A stretch of DNA of 55,085 bases from CAWUIH01 sp963922495. Its GTDB lineage: Bacteria > Pseudomonadota > Gammaproteobacteria > Coxiellales > Coxiellaceae. Position numbers and translations under genes: made by a program. The stretch is from contig CAWUIH010000003.1 of assembly GCA_963922495.1 (NCBI GenBank), positions 1-55,085 of the forward strand. The letters run 5' to 3'. Positions 54,417-55,085 of this stretch are shown here, piece after piece; position 1 is the first letter of the stretch; every line of letters starts with the position of its first letter. The notes beneath the pieces were generated by a model. It saw nothing but the letters and a program-made list of their open reading frames with translations, searched no databases and was not told where the DNA came from.

Positions 54417-54959
54417 ATGTGGTCATTTTATAAAAATTTGATACGGTATCCACGTTCGATTGGCGCGATTGCTCCCAGTTCTCGATATCTGAGTATGGAG
54501 ATGGCCAAATGTGTACCAAAAGACACCAATTATACGGTTGAATTAGGCGCAGGCACAGGTTCCATCACAAAAGCGTTGCTCAGAGAAGGGGTTATAGCGG
54601 AAAAATTAGTGGTGATTGATAATTCACTCGATCTAGTTAGAAAACTCAAGAAATCGTTTCCGAAAGTGAGAGTTATACACGGTGATGCAACGCATCTTTA
54701 TGAATTACTAAAACAACATCATATAAAACCGTCTGTTATTGTTTCCAGCCTCCCGTTAACAATCTTTCCAACCATATCCCGGCTTGCGATCGCGCAGCAA
54801 GTGGATCAAGTATTGCCAAATGGTGGACACTACATTCAATTTAGTTACTCATTAAGAAAAAGTATTTTTGAAACACGGCCACGGCTCAAAAAAACTTATA
54901 CAAAGAGAATTTGGATGAATTTACCTCCAGCACGAGTAGACGTTTTTAAAGTCAAATAA
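54417..54959 (+). CDS. Class I SAM-dependent methyltransferase (phospholipid N-methyltransferase-like)
   Basis: 180 residues from the ATG at 54417 (AGGA 8 nt upstream; an ATG at 54408 overlaps this site). The start FYKNLIRYPRSIGAIAPSSRYL and motif I VELGAGTGSITKALL near 42 resemble PmtA-type methyltransferases, with HGDATHL as motif II-like and SSLPLTIFP near 110. Substrate could be phosphatidylethanolamine or another small acceptor; not certain. It diverges from clpB. Confidence 0.78.
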   Translation: MWSFYKNLIRYPRSIGAIAPSSRYLSMEMAKCVPKDTNYTVELGAGTGSITKALLREGVIAEKLVVIDNSLDLVRKLKKSFPKVRVIHGDATHLYELLKQHHIKPSVIVSSLPLTIFPTISRLAIAQQVDQVLPNGGHYIQFSYSLRKSIFETRPRLKKTYTKRIWMNLPPARVDVFKVK

Positions 54960-55015
54960 TTTTTCACTTCCAACTCAGAAAAAAACAAAACTTTTGAATA
55001 TATCAAATCAGTTTA

Positions 55016-55047
55016 CCCTAAAAAAAGCAGTTCAACACCGATTTCCA
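55016..55047. repeat. Diverged end of the dispersed repeat at the window edge
   Basis: CCCTAAAAAAAGCAGTTCAA then CACCGATTTCC parallels the right end of the 168-bp element read inward (CCTAGAAAAAGCAGTTGGAT, CACGATTTCTGG) with several changes. The remaining 38 bp to the end of the window do not clearly continue it. Confidence 0.45.
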
Positions 55048-55085
55048 CAGGCTTTAAATCGACAAATTTGACCCTAAATCCCAGC

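Overview
The window is a chromosomal segment of a low-GC gammaproteobacterium that carries a Dot/Icm (type IVB) secretion system. The gene set and its order place it in the Legionellales, closest in style to the Coxiellaceae, because the blocks that lie in two separate regions in Legionella pneumophila form one continuous locus here. The genus cannot be decided from the sequence. An intracellular or host-associated life is inferred from the secretion system, not shown directly.

Region 1 (1-18.7 kb) is the Dot/Icm locus. On the minus strand run icmR-like, icmQ, icmP/dotM, icmO/dotL, icmN/dotK, two full-length icmL paralogues, icmK/dotH and the 5' part of icmE/dotG, which leaves the window at base 1. 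Divergent to this are icmT-icmS, then dotD-dotC-dotB and a degenerate BCCT-type membrane protein. dotA-icmV (minus) and icmW-unknown-icmX (plus) diverge from a second promoter region. Together they encode most of the outer-membrane core (DotC, DotD, DotH, part of DotG, DotK), inner-membrane parts (DotA, DotI, IcmV, IcmT), the coupling complex with its chaperones (DotL, DotM, IcmS, IcmW), the IcmQ/IcmR pair and the ATPase DotB. Four promoters here share one layout: two tandem 9-bp half-sites spaced by 2 bp, then 7 bp, then a -10 hexamer. This agrees with the PmrA box described for Legionella and Coxiella. A fifth copy sits in front of an otherwise anonymous gene at 26.6 kb, which becomes a candidate secreted effector.

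Region 2 (18.7-25.8 kb) makes the LPS core: hldD-hldE (ADP-heptose), two glycosyltransferases, an O-antigen ligase-like protein, heptosyltransferase waaF and a small zinc-ribbon protein. Region 3 (26-32 kb) holds a CBS-domain protein, the effector candidate, rpoS, surE, ftsB, eno and kdsA. Region 4 (32-38.5 kb) lies between kdsA and pyrG, genes that are often neighbours, and looks like inserted accessory DNA: a deoxyhypusine synthase-like gene with arginine decarboxylase, an orphan gene, a small regulator/transporter/kinase-like operon, a LuxR-type HTH gene and a copy of a 168-bp inverted-repeat element. Region 5 (38.5-55 kb) is mainly housekeeping: pyrG, pspC, a neurotransmitter-symporter-family transporter, M20 peptidase, MFS transporter, nadB, ygfX-like, sixA, tRNA-Ala and tRNA-Glu, nadC, pssA, a DUF3579 gene, cardiolipin synthase, a Na+/Ca2+ exchanger, clpB and a methyltransferase.

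A dispersed repeat family is present at five places (13.2, 21.25, 38.2, 50.65 and 55.0 kb). Two copies are full length, with terminal inverted repeats, and resemble a MITE. No CRISPR array, rRNA gene or intact insertion sequence was seen.
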